Assembly (NCBI GenBank): GCA_937901625.1
Contig: CALDIE010000136.1
Location: 1 to 7,689 of the forward strand
Length of the DNA: 7,689 nt
Origin: an uncultured Lachnospiraceae bacterium
Lineage (GTDB): Bacteria > Bacillota > Clostridia > Lachnospirales > Lachnospiraceae
Reading direction: 5' to 3'
In this document: positions 1-6,515 of the stretch, in pieces
How the letters are laid out: the number at the start of each line of letters is the position of its first letter
Position numbering within the stretch: the stretch's first letter is position 1
Made by a program: the position numbers and the translations under genes
Notes under the pieces: generated by a model
Seen by the model: only the letters and a program-made list of their open reading frames with translations
Told to the model about the DNA's origin: nothing
The model's database searches: none

Positions 1-1
1 G

Positions 2-472
2 GTTGTCGTTGATATGCTCATTGCCTGTGGCTGAGTCGGCAGCACCAGAAATCCGAACCTTCAGATGATGGGTCTTGGCAACACGCGCTATCTCATCAAG
101 GTTGAGCAGCTGAGATACTTCCGTAAGTTCATCTGTGCCGAGTCGGAAGAAGAAGTAGATGGGTGCGCCGATATATTCCGAACCATTCATCATAGCCGAA
201 AGATAACCGTCGTAAGAGTCAACTGTAAAGAGAGGGTCAATTCCCTCAGACTCGTTGCTTTCATTCTCATCCATCGCGTCCATACGTTTTTTCATCGCTT
301 TAGGCATCGTTTCAGGATTACCGTCCCATCCCTTGTTGTTCAGTCGAGCACGAAGCGAGTTAAGACCAGAATAGTCATTATGTGGATAGAGGGAGCGTTC
401 CTTGTCATCACCCTTGTCACCAATCCTGTCCTTATAGAGGTCAAGCAGACCTTCTATCTCCAGAATCTTTCG
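2..472 (-). other. OmpA-like (Bacteroidales-type) segment joined in frame to larC
   Basis: In the larC frame, the 157 codons after about residue 446 do not look like LarC. They contain SLYPHNDYSGLNSLRARL, a Met/Lys/Asp/Glu-rich linker, EYIGAPIYFFFRLGTDELT, then LDEIARVAKTHHLKVRISG followed by AADSATGNEHINDN at the window edge. The last part matches the pattern of an OmpA-family peptidoglycan-binding domain (strand, helix, strand, then an A-D-x-x-x-G-x-x-x-x-N type motif). The NDYSGLNSLRARL lead-in is one I associate from memory with Bacteroidales (Prevotella/Bacteroides) OmpA-like proteins. Codon choice also seems to change: GGT, CTT, GAC, CGT and ATA are frequent here. An outer-membrane peptidoglycan-binding domain makes little sense on a cytoplasmic nickel insertase in a Gram-positive cell. 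An assembly chimera is the likeliest reading. The exact junction cannot be fixed by eye; it should lie between about 420 and 480. Confidence 0.6.
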
Positions 473-1810
473 ATACTCTGCCTTGATGCGCTCGACACCA
501 TAACCGCGGCTGTATTTAACACGTACCTCTCCGTCCGGCGTAGATACTCTTTCCACAGTTCTCTCCAGGGTATAACGTGAATGCTCTGTTTTGCGGATCC
601 CGATCGTCGAGGTAAGCACAAAAATCTCTCTTACCATCTCCTCTTCCTTTTCAGGGTCGCACAATACCTTGATCAAGTGTCCGGGACGGGACTTTTTCAT
701 GATCACGGGAATCGCGAAGCACTCTCTTGCTCCGGATTCCAGGATCTTCTCTATCGAGTATCCGATCTCTTCCCCGGTCATATCATCCACATTGCATTCC
801 AATGCCACAACGATATCTCCCGCCAAAGGGGATACTGCAAGCCCGGGCGCATTTGCCGACTGTGATGTTTCCGCGCTCTCTCCAAGGGAAAGACGCACGC
901 AATTGGCTGCTTCAAAATCCTTTTTACCCATTCCGTAACCAACCGATTCAAGCGTCATCACCGGCATGGTTCCAAAGGAATCCGCAAAGTATTTTAATAA
1001 GGCGGCACCGGTCGGCGTACAGAGCTCTCCCTCGATCCGGCCTCCATATATCGGCACGCCCTTTAAAATCTCTGCCGTAGCCGGTGCGGGTACGGGCATG
1101 ATCCCATGTGCGCAACGCACCTTACCGCTTCCCACATGCACCGGTGAAGCCACGATCCGGTCCGCACCGATCCGATCCATCAAAAGACAAACACTGACCA
1201 CGTCCATCACAGCGTCCTTCATTCCCACCTCATGGAAATGCACCTCTCCTACATCCACACCATGCGCCTTACTCTCCGCGTCGGCAATGATGTCATAAAT
1301 ATCTCTCGCCTGCCGCTTAATTTTCTCCGGCACTTTGAGATCATCGATCATCTCCCACACTTCCTCACGGGAGGCATGGTGGTGATGATGGTGTTCGTGT
1401 TCATTATCGTGATCGTGGTCCTGATGGTGATGGTGGTGTTCACGGTCATCTTCAAAGTCATGGTCATGATGGTGATGGCCATGCTCGTGGTGATGATCGT
1501 GGTGGTGCTCACAGTCATCTTCAAAGTCATGGTCGTGATGGTGATGGCCATGCTCATGGTGATGATCGTGGTGGTACTCGTGGTCATCTTCGGACACTTC
1601 CTCCGCGCCATCTGCTTTCACTCGTACGCAGAGACCGCTGATCCCACACTTCTCGGACTTTTCCACAAGTGTTTCCACACCTTCGAGACCAATCTCTGAA
1701 ATCTCCTTAAGTGCTTCCGCCCGTTCATCTTCATCCAAAAGGTCGAGCAGCGCTGCTGTAAGCATATCGCCGGCCGCGCCCATACCGCAATCTATATATA
1801 ATGTCTTCAT
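2..1810 (-). CDS. larC: LarC, nickel insertion enzyme of NPN cofactor synthesis; C-terminal end replaced by foreign sequence; runs off the window
   Basis: LarC is the CTP-dependent cyclometallase that inserts nickel into pyridinium-3,5-bisthiocarboxylate mononucleotide, the last step in making the cofactor of lactate racemase and other LarA homologues. The frame is open from the ATG at 1810 to the window edge (603 codons, no stop). Visible family signatures are the N-terminal MKTLYIDCGMGAAGDMLTAA, VHFHEVGMKDAVMDVVS after the His-rich insert, and ECNVDDMTGEEIGYSIEKIL, IMKKSRPGHLIKVLC, TSTIGIRKT and RVKYSRGYGVERIKAEY in the C-terminal half. Residues 77-145 are a His-rich insert (38 of 69 residues), probably a nickel store or delivery segment. 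An AGAGGA site lies about 7 nt before the ATG, and the gap to the upstream reductase gene is 19 nt. Lactiplantibacillus plantarum makes LarC from two frames joined by ribosomal frameshifting; here one frame covers it. LarC similarity stops near residue 446 (about position 473), perhaps 20-30 residues short of a normal end; the remaining 157 codons are unrelated. Identity of the LarC part is secure; the 3' end is not. Confidence 0.92.
   Translation of the reverse strand, partial: MKTLYIDCGMGAAGDMLTAALLDLLDEDERAEALKEISEIGLEGVETLVEKSEKCGISGLCVRVKADGAEEVSEDDHEYHHDHHHEHGHHHHDHDFEDDCEHHHDHHHEHGHHHHDHDFEDDREHHHHHQDHDHDNEHEHHHHHHASREEVWEMIDDLKVPEKIKRQARDIYDIIADAESKAHGVDVGEVHFHEVGMKDAVMDVVSVCLLMDRIGADRIVASPVHVGSGKVRCAHGIMPVPAPATAEILKGVPIYGGRIEGELCTPTGAALLKYFADSFGTMPVMTLESVGYGMGKKDFEAANCVRLSLGESAETSQSANAPGLAVSPLAGDIVVALECNVDDMTGEEIGYSIEKILESGARECFAIPVIMKKSRPGHLIKVLCDPEKEEEMVREIFVLTSTIGIRKTEHSRYTLERTVERVSTPDGEVRVKYSRGYGVERIKAEYRKILEIEGLLDLYKDRIGDKGDDKERSLYPHNDYSGLNSLRARLNNKGWDGNPETMPKAMKKRMDAMDENESNESEGIDPLFTVDSYDGYLSAMMNGSEYIGAPIYFFFRLGTDELTEVSQLLNLDEIARVAKTHHLKVRISGAADSATGNEHINDN
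1376..1582 (-). repeat. Tandem repeat, three 69-bp units encoding the His-rich insert of LarC
   Basis: Three consecutive 69-bp units (1376-1444, 1445-1513, 1514-1582) each encode 23 residues of larC (residues 77-145 in total). The two units nearest the larC start are almost identical: each holds 12 His with Asp/Glu and ends in HDHDFEDD. They differ by a few third-position changes and at their first three residues (HEY versus CEH). The third unit has diverged (14 His, with QDHDHDNEHE in the middle). The repeat is exactly in frame, so copy changes would lengthen or shorten the insert without breaking the protein. Many nickel-handling proteins (HypB, UreE, SlyD and some LarC) carry such His-rich stretches, so a metal-binding role is a fair inference. 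Confidence 0.9.
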
Positions 1811-1829
1811 TCAAAATCCTCTCAAGCCA

Positions 1830-2945
1830 TCAGGCTTCAAACGTAGCCGCTGCTTTCTCTAAGTTCTCAATGATCGGCAGATGTTGCGGGCAAATACGTT
1901 CACACTGCCCACAGGCCACACAATCTGATGCCAAACCATGTTCCACCGTAACTTCCCTGTAATGCGTCTGCGACTGCTCGATAGCGCCGTCGATCGTTCG
2001 CATATTCATTGCCGTAAAGATCTCCGGGATCTCAATCTTCTTAGGACATCCGGGTGTGCAATAACGGCAGGATGTACAGGGAATATTTTTCAGGTTCCCA
2101 TATACCTCCATCGCCTTTCGGATCGCCTTCTTTTCCTCTTCATTAAGAGGTTTAAACTCTTTCATATAAGAAAGGTTGTCCTGCATCTGTTCAATATTGG
2201 ACATGCCGGAAAGTACAGCAAGGATTCCGTCTAACGATGCCACAAAACGGATCGCCCAGGACGCATACGAAGCGTCCGGATTGACTGAATTAAAGATCTC
2301 TTTTACTTCCTTGGGCGGATTGGCAAGAGTGCCGCCCTTTACCGGTTCCATTACAACTATAGGTTTCCCGTACTTTCTGGCCACTTCATAATTGGCTCTG
2401 GATTGGTTTTTCTTATCCTCCCAATCTGCATAGTTGATCTGCAGCTGAACAAACTCCGCATCCGGGTGATCGTTTAAGATCTCTTCAAGAAGCTCCGGCG
2501 AGTCGTGAAAGGAAAAACCGTAACGCCTGATCCTGCCCTTTTCTTTTTCCTCTTTTACAAAATCCCAGAGCCCAAACTTCTCATATTTCTTATAATTTTC
2601 TTTACTCAAAGCATGCAGCAGATAATAATCGATATATCCGGCATTGGTTCTCTTTAGGCTGGTGTCCAGCTCCCCCTTTGCCATTCCTTCGGTCAATGCC
2701 ACGCTGGCGTTAAGCTTCGTAGCCAATGTGTAGGATTCGCGCGGATGACGATCCACTAACGCCTTGCGGATCGCATCCTCCGACCCCGGATATACGAAAG
2801 CCGTGTCAAAGTAGGTAAGCCCCGCTTCCAAAAACATGTCTACCATTTGAGCTGTCTGCTCAACGTCGATTGCAAGTCCCTTGCGGGGAAGACGCATTAA
2901 TCCAAAGCCCAGTCTTCCCGATTTTTCAATTGTAATAGCCCCCAT
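1830..2945 (-). CDS. Aldo/keto reductase with C-terminal 2x[4Fe-4S] ferredoxin-like domain
   Basis: This 371-residue protein has an aldo/keto reductase barrel (about residues 8-265) followed by a ferredoxin-like tail. The AKR catalytic tetrad is visible as D47 and Y52 (FDTAFVYPG), K77 (TLATKL) and H111 (YYLLHAL). The tail holds two C-x2-C-x2-C-x3-C-P motifs, C290/C293/C296/C300 and C342/C345/C348/C352, enough for two [4Fe-4S] clusters. Clostridia have many such FeS AKRs, mostly of unknown substrate, that reduce carbonyls with NAD(P)H or with electrons passed through the clusters. AAGGAG lies 6 nt before the ATG. A 5-bp hairpin (2957-2971, TTCCG/CGGAA) partly covers that site. The gene sits between larB and larC with gaps of 43 and 19 nt, so it is almost surely co-transcribed with them. 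A substrate such as a 2-keto or 2-hydroxy acid tied to a LarA-type enzyme is a guess from context. Family call is firm; substrate unknown. Confidence 0.9.
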   Translation of the reverse strand: MGAITIEKSGRLGFGLMRLPRKGLAIDVEQTAQMVDMFLEAGLTYFDTAFVYPGSEDAIRKALVDRHPRESYTLATKLNASVALTEGMAKGELDTSLKRTNAGYIDYYLLHALSKENYKKYEKFGLWDFVKEEKEKGRIRRYGFSFHDSPELLEEILNDHPDAEFVQLQINYADWEDKKNQSRANYEVARKYGKPIVVMEPVKGGTLANPPKEVKEIFNSVNPDASYASWAIRFVASLDGILAVLSGMSNIEQMQDNLSYMKEFKPLNEEEKKAIRKAMEVYGNLKNIPCTSCRYCTPGCPKKIEIPEIFTAMNMRTIDGAIEQSQTHYREVTVEHGLASDCVACGQCERICPQHLPIIENLEKAAATFEA

Positions 2946-2988
2946 AACATTCTCCTTTCCGGTCCTCGGAATACACCTTCTCCTCCAT

Positions 2989-3741
2989 CTACATATGATT
3001 GATCAAACTCGCCTGATAAGCTGCTCCGAAGCCATTGTCAATATTTACGACCGACACTCCGCTGGCACAGGAATTTAACATCGACAAAAGCGCGGAAAGA
3101 CCATTAAAACTCGCCCCGTACCCCACGCTGGTAGGAACGGCTATGACCGGTGCATTGACCAGACCTCCGACAACGCTGGCAAGCGCGCCTTCCATACCTG
3201 CTATCACCACCAGAACTCTCGCCTTCATCAGCCGGTCGGTTCGATTTAAGAGCCGATGCAATCCCGCTACTCCCACATCATAAATGCGATCCACTTCGTT
3301 TCCGAGGTACTCCAATGTAACGGCAGCCTCCTCTGCCACCGGAATATCACTGGTTCCCGCCGTAACAACCGCTACCGTACCGACTCCGTCCGGCTTACGA
3401 TTTTCTCCCGTGATCATGATCCTCGCATTCTTATAATAGGTTTCCGGAAATGCTGTCCCCAGCATCGCTTTTACGGCATCGTATTTATCCTGATCCAGAC
3501 GCGTTACCAGAATATTATCCTGACCTTTTTGCATTAACATTGTGAGGATACCCGCAATCTGTTCCGCATTCTTTCCGGCTCCGTAGATAACCTCACTGCT
3601 TCCTTTCCGTAACCTCCGATGAAGGTCCAGGTTGGCGTATCCCATATCAACGTAGGGTTCCCGCTTTAAAGTTAACAACGCATCTTCCACGGAAACGGCG
3701 CCCTCCGCTACCTGCTTTAACAATTCCTTCGTGTCTGTCAT
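2989..3741 (-). CDS. larB: LarB, nicotinate adenine dinucleotide carboxylase/hydrolase
   Basis: LarB carboxylates the pyridinium ring of nicotinic acid adenine dinucleotide and cleaves its phosphoanhydride to give pyridinium-3,5-biscarboxylate mononucleotide, the first step of the nickel-pincer cofactor. The PurE-like core is plain: VVTAGTSDIPVAEEA (about 125-139), DVGVAGLHRLL (155-165), VIAGMEGALASVVGGL (179-194), PTSVGYGAS (203-211) and NIDNGFGAA (233-241). C225 in NSCASG probably matches the active-site Cys reported for L. plantarum LarB. The N-terminal part (about 1-50) is the usual LarB helical leader. The frame opens earlier, at 3774 (11 more residues, MHFILDAWESK). I prefer the ATG at 3741: it follows GGGAG with 6 nt spacing, gives a normal 250 residues, and matches where LarB proteins begin. 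The GGAG before 3774 is only about 3 nt from its ATG. It is the first gene of the operon with the reductase and larC. Confidence 0.93.
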   Translation of the reverse strand: MTDTKELLKQVAEGAVSVEDALLTLKREPYVDMGYANLDLHRRLRKGSSEVIYGAGKNAEQIAGILTMLMQKGQDNILVTRLDQDKYDAVKAMLGTAFPETYYKNARIMITGENRKPDGVGTVAVVTAGTSDIPVAEEAAVTLEYLGNEVDRIYDVGVAGLHRLLNRTDRLMKARVLVVIAGMEGALASVVGGLVNAPVIAVPTSVGYGASFNGLSALLSMLNSCASGVSVVNIDNGFGAAYQASLINHM

Positions 3742-3786
3742 TTTACTCTCCCATGCGTCTAAAATAAAATGCATCTACTCCGATTT

Positions 3787-3792
3787 ATTTTA
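3787..3792 (-). promoter_or_regulatory. Possible -10 box of the larB operon
   Basis: On the minus strand TAAAAT (5 of 6 to the sigma-A consensus) lies here. Transcription would start near 3780, about 39 nt before the preferred larB ATG at 3741 and only a few nt before the alternative ATG at 3774. No convincing -35 box is found 16-18 bp upstream (TTACGT at best), so the promoter is weak or needs an activator. An odd-centred inverted repeat, GTTATTAAC, lies upstream at about 3816-3824 and could be an operator, but nothing in the sequence identifies a regulator. Confidence 0.25.
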
Positions 3793-3863
3793 CCATAATC
3801 ACTCTGTATACGTAAGTTATTAACGACAACATTCCTCCACTTCCCATCTTTTGCAAGACTTTA

Positions 3864-3892
3864 TTGAGAATACTCCAAAGTCCGTTTATAAT
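3864..3892 (+). promoter_or_regulatory. Sigma-A promoter of the glycoside hydrolase-like gene
   Basis: TTGAGA (3864-3869, 5 of 6) and TATAAT (3887-3892, 6 of 6) are separated by exactly 17 bp, a near-consensus housekeeping promoter. The predicted start is near 3899, leaving a leader of about 110 nt. It lies in the 235-bp gap shared with the divergent larB operon. Confidence 0.75.
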
Positions 3893-3898
3893 ATTTAG

Positions 3899-4009
3899 GA
3901 AACCACGCCCCTAAAGAGGGCTGTGCAATATACATACTTTCAAAACCAATCCCGCATTACAAGCGGGTAAAGGAAGCCACAAAATGCAATATCAAAAAAG
4001 GAGGAAAAC
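3899..4009 (+). promoter_or_regulatory. Structured 5' leader with strong RBS
   Basis: The predicted leader holds two small hairpins: CCCT-AAAG-AGGG (3909-3920) and CCCGC-7 nt-GCGGG (3951-3967). GGCT (3919-3922) could also pair with AGCC (3975-3978) to enclose the second hairpin, in competition with the first. TGCAATAT occurs twice (3924-3931 and 3985-3992). A strong AGGAGG (3999-4004) lies 5 nt before the ATG at 4010. I do not recognise a known riboswitch class, and the stems are short, so a regulatory role is only possible. The RBS itself is certain enough to fix the start of the downstream gene. Confidence 0.4.
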
Positions 4010-5431
4010 ATGGATCAATTCTACAAAGTAACCCTCAGTAAAGCGAAGTGCGGTCTCGATCTCGGTGACGGCAGCGAGCGTGCCGAATATGTAAATCAGG
4101 ATTACATCCTTCACAAACTGGGGCGTCCTCATCGATGCGTCAATATCATGTATACACTGTATCCGAATGATGAGCAGTGGCCACAGAGGATCAGCGTTGC
4201 GTGCAAAGATATGGATATCCAGTTCCAGTGGGACTATCCTTATGATGATTACTTTCCTTTCGGGGCAAACGGCCAGCCCTTTGAACAGATGAGCGATATC
4301 CGCAAACACGGACAGGACGTTCTGCTCACACTGACCATTGATTGTTCTTTGGATGATGCGTATTTAAGAGATCTGGCCAAACAATTCCGTTCCTACGGAC
4401 GGATGAGACTTCGCATCAATCACGAGTGCTGCGGCGACTGGTTTACACACAATAAGCGCTTCAGCTTTGCGGAGATCGCAGACTTTTTTGTTCGCTTTAC
4501 AAATATCCTTAAGGAAGAAGCCCCCAATGTTCAGACTATTTTCTGTGCCGGTTTTATCAAGGACGACGGTAAGGTGGAAAACGAAGATGTCTTCTTAAAG
4601 GCCTATAAGGCAGCGGACATCTGGTCCGTTGACACTTATCCCGCGCTTCACTACGGATGGCCGTATGATATTGCCGAAGTGGGCGGTGGCAGATATAAGG
4701 TCGAGAATTTAAGGGATAATTACAAACTCTTTGAAGCCACTGCAAAAAGGCTGCGTGAAATAACCGGTCAGGATAAGCCCTTGACCACAGCGGAGTGCAA
4801 CACCGACGGTGATGTAACCGGTCCTTTTCATCAGGGCGAATCCGTTGTAAGATTCGCAGAATATTTCAGAGACAACCGGACAAGCGACTGGTTTGACGGG
4901 ATCTCCATGTACCAGTTCCGCGACCGGGGGCGTCTCGGTCTGGAGATTGAAGATCCGAACAATAACAGTGTCGGTATCGAGCAGCCCGTGTTAGCCGATT
5001 ATAAGAAACTGATCCGTGATCCGTATTTTCTTCCCTCGATGGAACGTGGCGAAGAGATTTCCTTCCCCGTTACACTTCGATGGGGCGGTTCAGATGACGC
5101 AGACGGAATTGAGATACCCATCTCCTTTGATAAGACACCCGAATTTTGCGAGGCTGCCTTTGACGAGGATGCCTGCCTGATGATCGAGTTCGGCGGAAAG
5201 TGGTTTTATAAAGCAAAGGGAGTTAAGACGATCGACTTTATGAGTCTCTTCTTTGAAAGCCCCTTAGATGGCGCAAGCGTTATTCCCATGCGAATCTTTG
5301 CCACCCCTGCCGACGGCGTCAATCCCGAAACAACGGCTGCGGATTGGGCAACGAATTACTACAGTGTTCTTAAGACAGCACCGGATTTCCGCATACGTTA
5401 CGAAGTACCCGGAAGAGTCGGTCTGGAATAA
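4010..5431 (+). CDS. Glycoside hydrolase-like TIM-barrel protein, GH26-like (clan GH-A), intracellular
   Basis: This 473-residue protein appears to have a (beta/alpha)8 glycosidase barrel (about 10-340) and a beta-rich C-terminal domain (about 345-473). RLRINHECCGDWF has the His-Glu pair seen at the acid/base of GH26 enzymes, making E139 the candidate acid/base. LTTAECNTDG fits the strand-7 nucleophile, making E262 the candidate nucleophile. Aromatic residues lie where clan GH-A enzymes bind sugar (WSVDTYPALHYGWPYD, about 205-220, and ISMYQFRDRG, 298-307). No signal peptide or membrane segment is present, so it should act in the cytoplasm, on imported oligosaccharides if it is active. Two Cys (C140, C141) directly follow the proposed acid/base, where GH26 usually has an Asn-Gly type loop. 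The gene is monocistronic, with its own promoter and a strong terminator, and is divergent from larB. No transporter or second carbohydrate gene is adjacent. The fold and clan are likely; family and substrate are uncertain. Confidence 0.6.
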   Translation: MDQFYKVTLSKAKCGLDLGDGSERAEYVNQDYILHKLGRPHRCVNIMYTLYPNDEQWPQRISVACKDMDIQFQWDYPYDDYFPFGANGQPFEQMSDIRKHGQDVLLTLTIDCSLDDAYLRDLAKQFRSYGRMRLRINHECCGDWFTHNKRFSFAEIADFFVRFTNILKEEAPNVQTIFCAGFIKDDGKVENEDVFLKAYKAADIWSVDTYPALHYGWPYDIAEVGGGRYKVENLRDNYKLFEATAKRLREITGQDKPLTTAECNTDGDVTGPFHQGESVVRFAEYFRDNRTSDWFDGISMYQFRDRGRLGLEIEDPNNNSVGIEQPVLADYKKLIRDPYFLPSMERGEEISFPVTLRWGGSDDADGIEIPISFDKTPEFCEAAFDEDACLMIEFGGKWFYKAKGVKTIDFMSLFFESPLDGASVIPMRIFATPADGVNPETTAADWATNYYSVLKTAPDFRIRYEVPGRVGLE

Positions 5432-5458
5432 AAACCGAATAACCGTAAGCAAACTGTA

Positions 5459-5502
5459 AAAGGGTCTGTCGCGCATCCAACACTTTGCGCGACAGACCCT
5501 TT
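5459..5502. terminator. Bidirectional intrinsic terminator
   Basis: AAAGGGTCTGTCGCGC (5459-5474) pairs perfectly over 16 bp with 5487-5502 around a 12-nt loop. It lies 27 nt after the stop of the plus-strand hydrolase gene and 26 nt after the stop of the converging minus-strand operon. In plus the stem is followed by TTTGTTAT; in minus it ends in TTTTACAGTTT. Stem strength and position suit termination from both sides, although neither U tract is perfect. Confidence 0.85.
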
Positions 5503-5528
5503 GTTATAAAAAACTCAATAATCCTTTC

Positions 5529-6497
5529 CTATTTTACTTCCGTTCCGCCCCATTCCACTACCGTAAAACCGCTACGTTCAAACGGTGTAAATGTCTGAGG
5601 CGCTATCTCTGTTTCCCGGTCAACCTCTTTCCATACCATCATAAGACGAAGCATAGAATCCGCCGGGTTTCCATCGCTGTCTGTCACCTCCAGTCGGCAG
5701 GATGTGTTATAGCCATCATTCTCCTTAAGTCCTTCAAAAGTGATCAGGTTGTAAGCGTTATTCTGCATTTTCGGAAGCCAGTATACGATAAACTCATTAT
5801 ACTCCTTTGGTGTAAGACCGATTTCCGATAAGGTATTTCTTAAAAACTCCGCGGTATCTTCTCCGGGCACGCAAAACCCTTGCGTAAATTCATGCTCTCC
5901 GTAATCAGTCGCTTCCCAGAAGATGTAGGAATATTCATTTCCGTCGGCATCAAAGACCGTACCGTCCTCATTTGCAACAAGCGTCCACGACGCTTCCGTC
6001 ATCCCATCCTCCGTACGTCCCGTACAGCCATCCTCCGCTTCGGGCCAGCATGCAATCATTTCTGAATCAGACAACTCCAGACGCACATAAACCTCTGTCT
6101 CATTTTTATCAGGATACAGGTAGATCACCGGTTTATCCACCGTCATCCATTGATCCGAGGGAATAACATACGGATCATAAACCTCATCCGGATCCGTCCC
6201 GGTACAATATATCTCATCCCTGATGTCACTTACCATATCTTCGATCTCTTCAACACTGTCCGCGATATCATCTACATCACCGGCAATTTTCTCGACATTC
6301 TGACGCAGGCGCGCGATATTCTCTCCTTGCCTGACAAAAAAGAGAGCCACCACAACCCCAAAGATCACTACACCCGCTAAGAGGCAGGCGATCAGGGTAT
6401 TCTGTGTCTTTAATCTCTTGCCAATGTTTTCCATTTGCTCCGGCATCGTGTCCATCGCCTGATTTCCACCATTGCCGGGATTCATATAATCATTCAT
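5529..6497 (-). CDS. Single-pass membrane protein with coiled coil and KPVIYLYP-type extracytoplasmic domain, function unknown
   Basis: The 322-residue product has a short polar N-terminus, one membrane segment (about 33-55, TLIACLLAGVVIFGVVVALF), a predicted acidic coiled coil (about 59-95) and an outside domain (about 115-322). That domain starts with DKPVIYLYPD (121-130) and has WTLVANEDGTVFDADGNEY, YIFWEA (191-196), GFCVPGEDTAEFLRNTL, an EYNEFIVYWLPKM stretch and RLMMVWKEVDRETEIAPQTF near its end. I associate the KPVIYLYP...YxFWE pattern from memory with a widespread but uncharacterised bacterial family. Several Cys (98, 150, 158, 209, 267) lie outside the membrane and could form disulfides. 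GGGAGG lies 7 nt before the ATG; a second Met at residue 5 is a possible start. It is the last gene of a three-gene operon, 18 nt after the small membrane protein gene, and ends just before the shared terminator. The position suggests partnership with the small protein. No enzymatic function can be claimed. Confidence 0.85.
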   Translation of the reverse strand: MNDYMNPGNGGNQAMDTMPEQMENIGKRLKTQNTLIACLLAGVVIFGVVVALFFVRQGENIARLRQNVEKIAGDVDDIADSVEEIEDMVSDIRDEIYCTGTDPDEVYDPYVIPSDQWMTVDKPVIYLYPDKNETEVYVRLELSDSEMIACWPEAEDGCTGRTEDGMTEASWTLVANEDGTVFDADGNEYSYIFWEATDYGEHEFTQGFCVPGEDTAEFLRNTLSEIGLTPKEYNEFIVYWLPKMQNNAYNLITFEGLKENDGYNTSCRLEVTDSDGNPADSMLRLMMVWKEVDRETEIAPQTFTPFERSGFTVVEWGGTEVK

Positions 6498-6515
6498 CCT
6501 TTAACCTCCCGATAT

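Noticed and set aside
65..580. Plus-strand frame of 171 codons at the left end
   Set aside because: The minus-strand frame through the same bases gives recognisable OmpA-like and LarC protein; the plus product looks like nothing known.
1376..1582. Regular repeats that might be a CRISPR array
   Set aside because: The units are directly adjacent without unique spacers and code in frame for His-rich protein.
1348..1611. Minus-strand frame of 87 codons rich in Thr, Met and Ile
   Set aside because: Out-of-frame reading of the same 69-bp repeat; low complexity and no supporting signals.
1232..1699. Plus-strand frame of 155 codons with a Val/Met-rich stretch resembling a membrane protein
   Set aside because: It is the antisense of the His codons in the larC repeat (GTG/ATG runs) and lies over a clear LarC frame.
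3899..4009. Known riboswitch (c-di-GMP, SAM, NiCo, preQ1, fluoride) in the leader
   Set aside because: I looked for the conserved cores of these classes from memory and none is present; stems are too short to claim a class.
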